Assembly: GCA_034440635.1 (NCBI GenBank)
Contig: JAOTON010001137.1
Span: forward strand, 216,001-280,000
Source: Lepas anatifera
Lineage: Eukaryota; Arthropoda; Thecostraca; Lepadidae
Length of the DNA stretch: 64,000 nucleotides
Reading direction: 5' to 3'
The first letter of the stretch is position 1. The number at the start of each line of letters is the position of its first letter. The notes under the pieces were generated by a model. That model did no database searches. It had not been told where the DNA came from and saw only the letters and a program-made list of their open reading frames with translations. The translations under genes were made by a program, and so were the position numbers. Shown here one piece after another: positions 61,531-64,000 of the stretch.

Positions 61531-62139
61531 GACTTTCCGGATGATTTGTCTCTGTGCTATGCTTGCAGACAGTCCGGTCGTCCGGTTACGGCTGATAGTG
61601 ATGCGGAGGGTTAGTTGAGTAGGCAACTAGGGTTCCGGAGCACCGACCGTGGCCGCCGCGTTCCAAGAGCCAATAGTGCTGTCTAGACTATTACATGGTA
61701 AATATACTCTCCGGGATCAAATCAGTCGGGACTTGTCGGTCAAGGGCAATGGTCAACTGCTTCCGTTGGAGCTCTTCAGTTTCATTTTCAATTTTTGCCC
61801 TAGTTCAATGGATGGCCAGCCGGGCCCTGAAAATTAGATTGGAGTTGCACATCAGGGCAGTACTTTCAACACACATTACTTTAACGGAGTGGGGAGAATT
61901 AATCGTCCTGGGAAAGATCAACCCGTTGTTATTTTAGCCACTGCCAACTGGGATGTAAAGCTGTCACGCCCCTCCCCCCCGCTTTTTCAATCGGCCCAAA
62001 GTGGTCATTCAATCCCAGATGGGGAAGAGACAAAACAATTACGGAATTAGTCTAAACAATTAATAGCAATTAACAACAATAAAAAATTACGGGTTTGTCC
62101 TAAAACAGCGGTCGCTGCCGCTGAATGCGGCCCGTGACC
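61531..62139. other. Intronic stretch, nothing recognised
   Basis: No exon or element recognised. Confidence 0.45.
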
Positions 62140-62705
62140 GAAGTGAGCCAGGCAGGGTACCGACTCTGCCGCACCCCAACAGCAAAGGGAGAGGGGGTAC
62201 CGACTCTACCGCACCCCGACGGCAGAGGGGGTACCGGCTCTGCCGCACCCCGACGGGAGAGGAGGTACCGACTCTGCCGCACCCCGACAGCAAAGGGAGA
62301 GGGGGTACCGACTCTGCCTCACCCCGACAGCAAAGGGAGAGGGGGGTACCGACTCTGCCGCACCCCGACGGGAGAGGGGGTACCGACTCTGCCGCACCCC
62401 GGCGGCAGAGGGGGTACCGACTCTGCCGCACCCCGACGGCAGAGGGGGTACCGACTCTGCCGCACCCCGACGGGAGAGGGGGTACCGACTCTGCCGCACC
62501 CCGACGGCAGAGGGGGTACCGACTTTGCCGCACCCCGACGAGAGAGGAGGGGTACCGACTCTGCCGCACCCCGACGGGAGAGGGGGTACCGACTCTGCCG
62601 CACCCCGACGGCGGAGGGGATACCGACTCTGCCGCACCCCGACGGGAGAGGAGGGGCAGCACTGACTGCCGCACCCCGCCGGGAGAGGGGGGTACTGACT
62701 GCGGT
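62140..62705. repeat. Minisatellite, ~34-bp unit (42-bp variants)
   Basis: About 15 copies of GGGGGTACCGACTCTGCCGC plus ACCCCGACGGCA, some with an AGCAAAGGGA insertion. Frames on both strands are artefacts. Confidence 0.95.
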
Positions 62706-62999
62706 GTACTGATGACTGAAATCTGGGCCAGGCTGACCCCCGAACTCGGCCAGCCGTCCGCCAGCGCCTGACCCGTGTAATGGCACCTTCCATCCTGGCC
62801 GCTGGTGTCCACGGCTGTGTAGATGCACACACGCTTTAGAATGGGTGTCTACCTAAGCTGCTAAAGGCTCACGAATAATTTCCTGTGAACTAACTCTAAG
62901 AGGATTATATTGTTTATTTTACTGCTTTTTTCGACACTTGAAATGCCGTGAGTATGTGGAAAAGCTGGGAATGCAATGAAAGTGGACTAAGGTCATATA

Positions 63000-63660
63000 G
63001 GGAAGATTCCGCGCAATGTTCTGAAAGTATAAGGTAAAGGTCATTCAAGTTTACTCACCTATGAAGTAACAATATGACATTTCCATTAATGTACAATATA
63101 ACTGGCGCTATAGCAACCTTTCGGCGGGAAATGAGGGATTGACCTCGACAAAAAGCATCTGACCTTGAGCCACTGACCTTAAGATTGAGTATCTTTTACT
63201 ATGAAGTCATAGTATAAAATACGTCATATTAAGTTACGCCATCTGACTGGAATACTGGGGTCAATGACCTTGACCTTCATGTGAGGTGACCTTGTGAAAT
63301 ATACCATATTGAGTTACACCATCTGACTGGAATACTGGGGTCAATGACCTTGACCTTCATGTGAGGTGACATTGATATATAATCCCGATCACATGACGGC
63401 ATTACGTCATCACTCGTTCTACAGTGCCGCCGAACTGGTGCGACCGCGCCATTGCGAAGGTGTGCGACCGCGCCATTGCGACGGTCTCAAAATGCAGGTC
63501 TGGTTTGAAAGCCCATAAATAAAAAAGCTATATTTGCCGATTTTCAAAATTACCTCACCAATGGATGCGCTCAGGAATTACTTCAGATCTAGCCGAGTAC
63601 CGTTTTTTCCGGCTGCGAACGGCTCTCCGGCACCTCGGAAAAATGGACCCCTTCTACCAC
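63000..63660. repeat. Dispersed TGACCT-rich repeat, inverted copy of 40890-41410
   Basis: In reverse complement the order GAGGTGCCGG, CGGAAAAAACGGTA, GAGACCGTCGCAATGGCGCG, AGTTCGGCGGCACTGTAGA, TGACGTAATGCCGTC and CATTGACCCCAGTATTCC matches 40900-41380. Two tandem copies of a ~100-bp TGACCTTGACCTTCATGTGA segment lie at 63225-63375. Confidence 0.75.
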
Positions 63661-63824
63661 GCGTGCTATTATCTACATTTTGTAAAGAAGGTCCTGCTGT
63701 TAAGTGAAGGTTAGTTTTCGGAAAAGACAGTGTGATAGAGTTGCCATGATTTGCACATCCTAATTAACCTGTCCTGTCAGCGGAACGGCGGTTTCCCGCT
63801 ACACATCCTGCTGAACCTCAGAAC

Positions 63825-63975
63825 TAATGTGATTACCGAGTGGGCGGGCAGCGTCCGCGAGGTCTCTCCCTACATACGGATAAAATTTCACGTGTGAATG
63901 GCTCAGACCACCCCGGCCCCACCATCAGGCTAATGAAAGGCTTCATCTCTGAATAGGTGTGCGGGAATTAAACTT
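63825..63975. repeat. Dispersed repeat, copy 2
   Basis: ATTACCGAGTGGGCGGGCAG ... GAGGTCTCTCCCTACATACG ... CCGGCCCCACCATCAGGCTA matches 46318-46460 in the same orientation. Runs towards the window end. Confidence 0.65.
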
Positions 63976-64000
63976 GCACTTCTGGGTAGCGACCTCAATC

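Noticed and set aside
62087..62832. Antisense Gly-Cys-Gly-Arg-Val repeat frames
   Set aside because: Translation of the 34-bp minisatellite.
46147..64000. Final exon(s) of the RhoGAP domain
   Set aside because: Searched for the expected continuation after RFLQ; nothing convincing was found, so it is taken to lie beyond the window.

Overview
The window is eukaryotic, spliced, animal DNA. GC-rich coding exons sit in long, repeat-filled introns, and there are tRNA-derived SINEs, DNA transposons, a non-LTR retrotransposon fragment and an exceptional load of minisatellites. An invertebrate, probably an arthropod and perhaps a crustacean, fits best. That is an inference from the protein's character and the repeat types, and no species can be named.

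One real gene was found, on the + strand and open at both ends: an ARHGAP39 / Vilse (CrossGAP, RhoGAP93B) orthologue, a Rho-family GTPase-activating protein of the axon-guidance type. Ten exons (10721-10807, 14907-15050, 20385-21312, 22598-22801, 23974-24286, 26216-26371, 26656-27033, 28441-28545, 29089-29246, 45888-46146) join with matching splice phases. They give about 911 codons: the TLKQNTE segment that follows the second WW domain, a long disordered linker, the complete MyTH4 domain, and the first part of the RhoGAP domain with its arginine finger. The WW exons should lie left of base 1, and the last RhoGAP exon(s) right of base 64000. The only conflict is a -1 frame break inside exon 23974-24286; one extra base there makes the whole coding sum divisible by three.

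Layout: 1-10720, upstream intron with three large minisatellites (39-, 40- and 36-bp units). 10721-15300, two exons, two further arrays and an in-frame tandem donor array. 15300-20384, intron with SINEs and an antisense non-LTR retrotransposon relic. 20385-29246, the exon-dense core. 29247-45887, a 16.6-kb intron holding a donor-proximal minisatellite, three hAT-like elements nested inside one another (each with a perfect 8-bp target duplication), a TTAA-flanked element, a 1.4-kb GT tract and an acceptor-derived minisatellite. 46147-64000, part of the next intron with more minisatellites, a TTAA-flanked 1-kb element and dispersed repeats rich in TGACCT.

The most unusual feature is that several minisatellites look seeded from the gene's own exon edges. 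Their units carry copies of the adjacent exon end plus its 5' or 3' splice site, so authentic splice sites stand at the end of long rows of decoy copies. In one case the copies are in frame and could lengthen the protein. In another they stand in front of the codon of the catalytic arginine, and the two nearest decoys tested lead to a stop.
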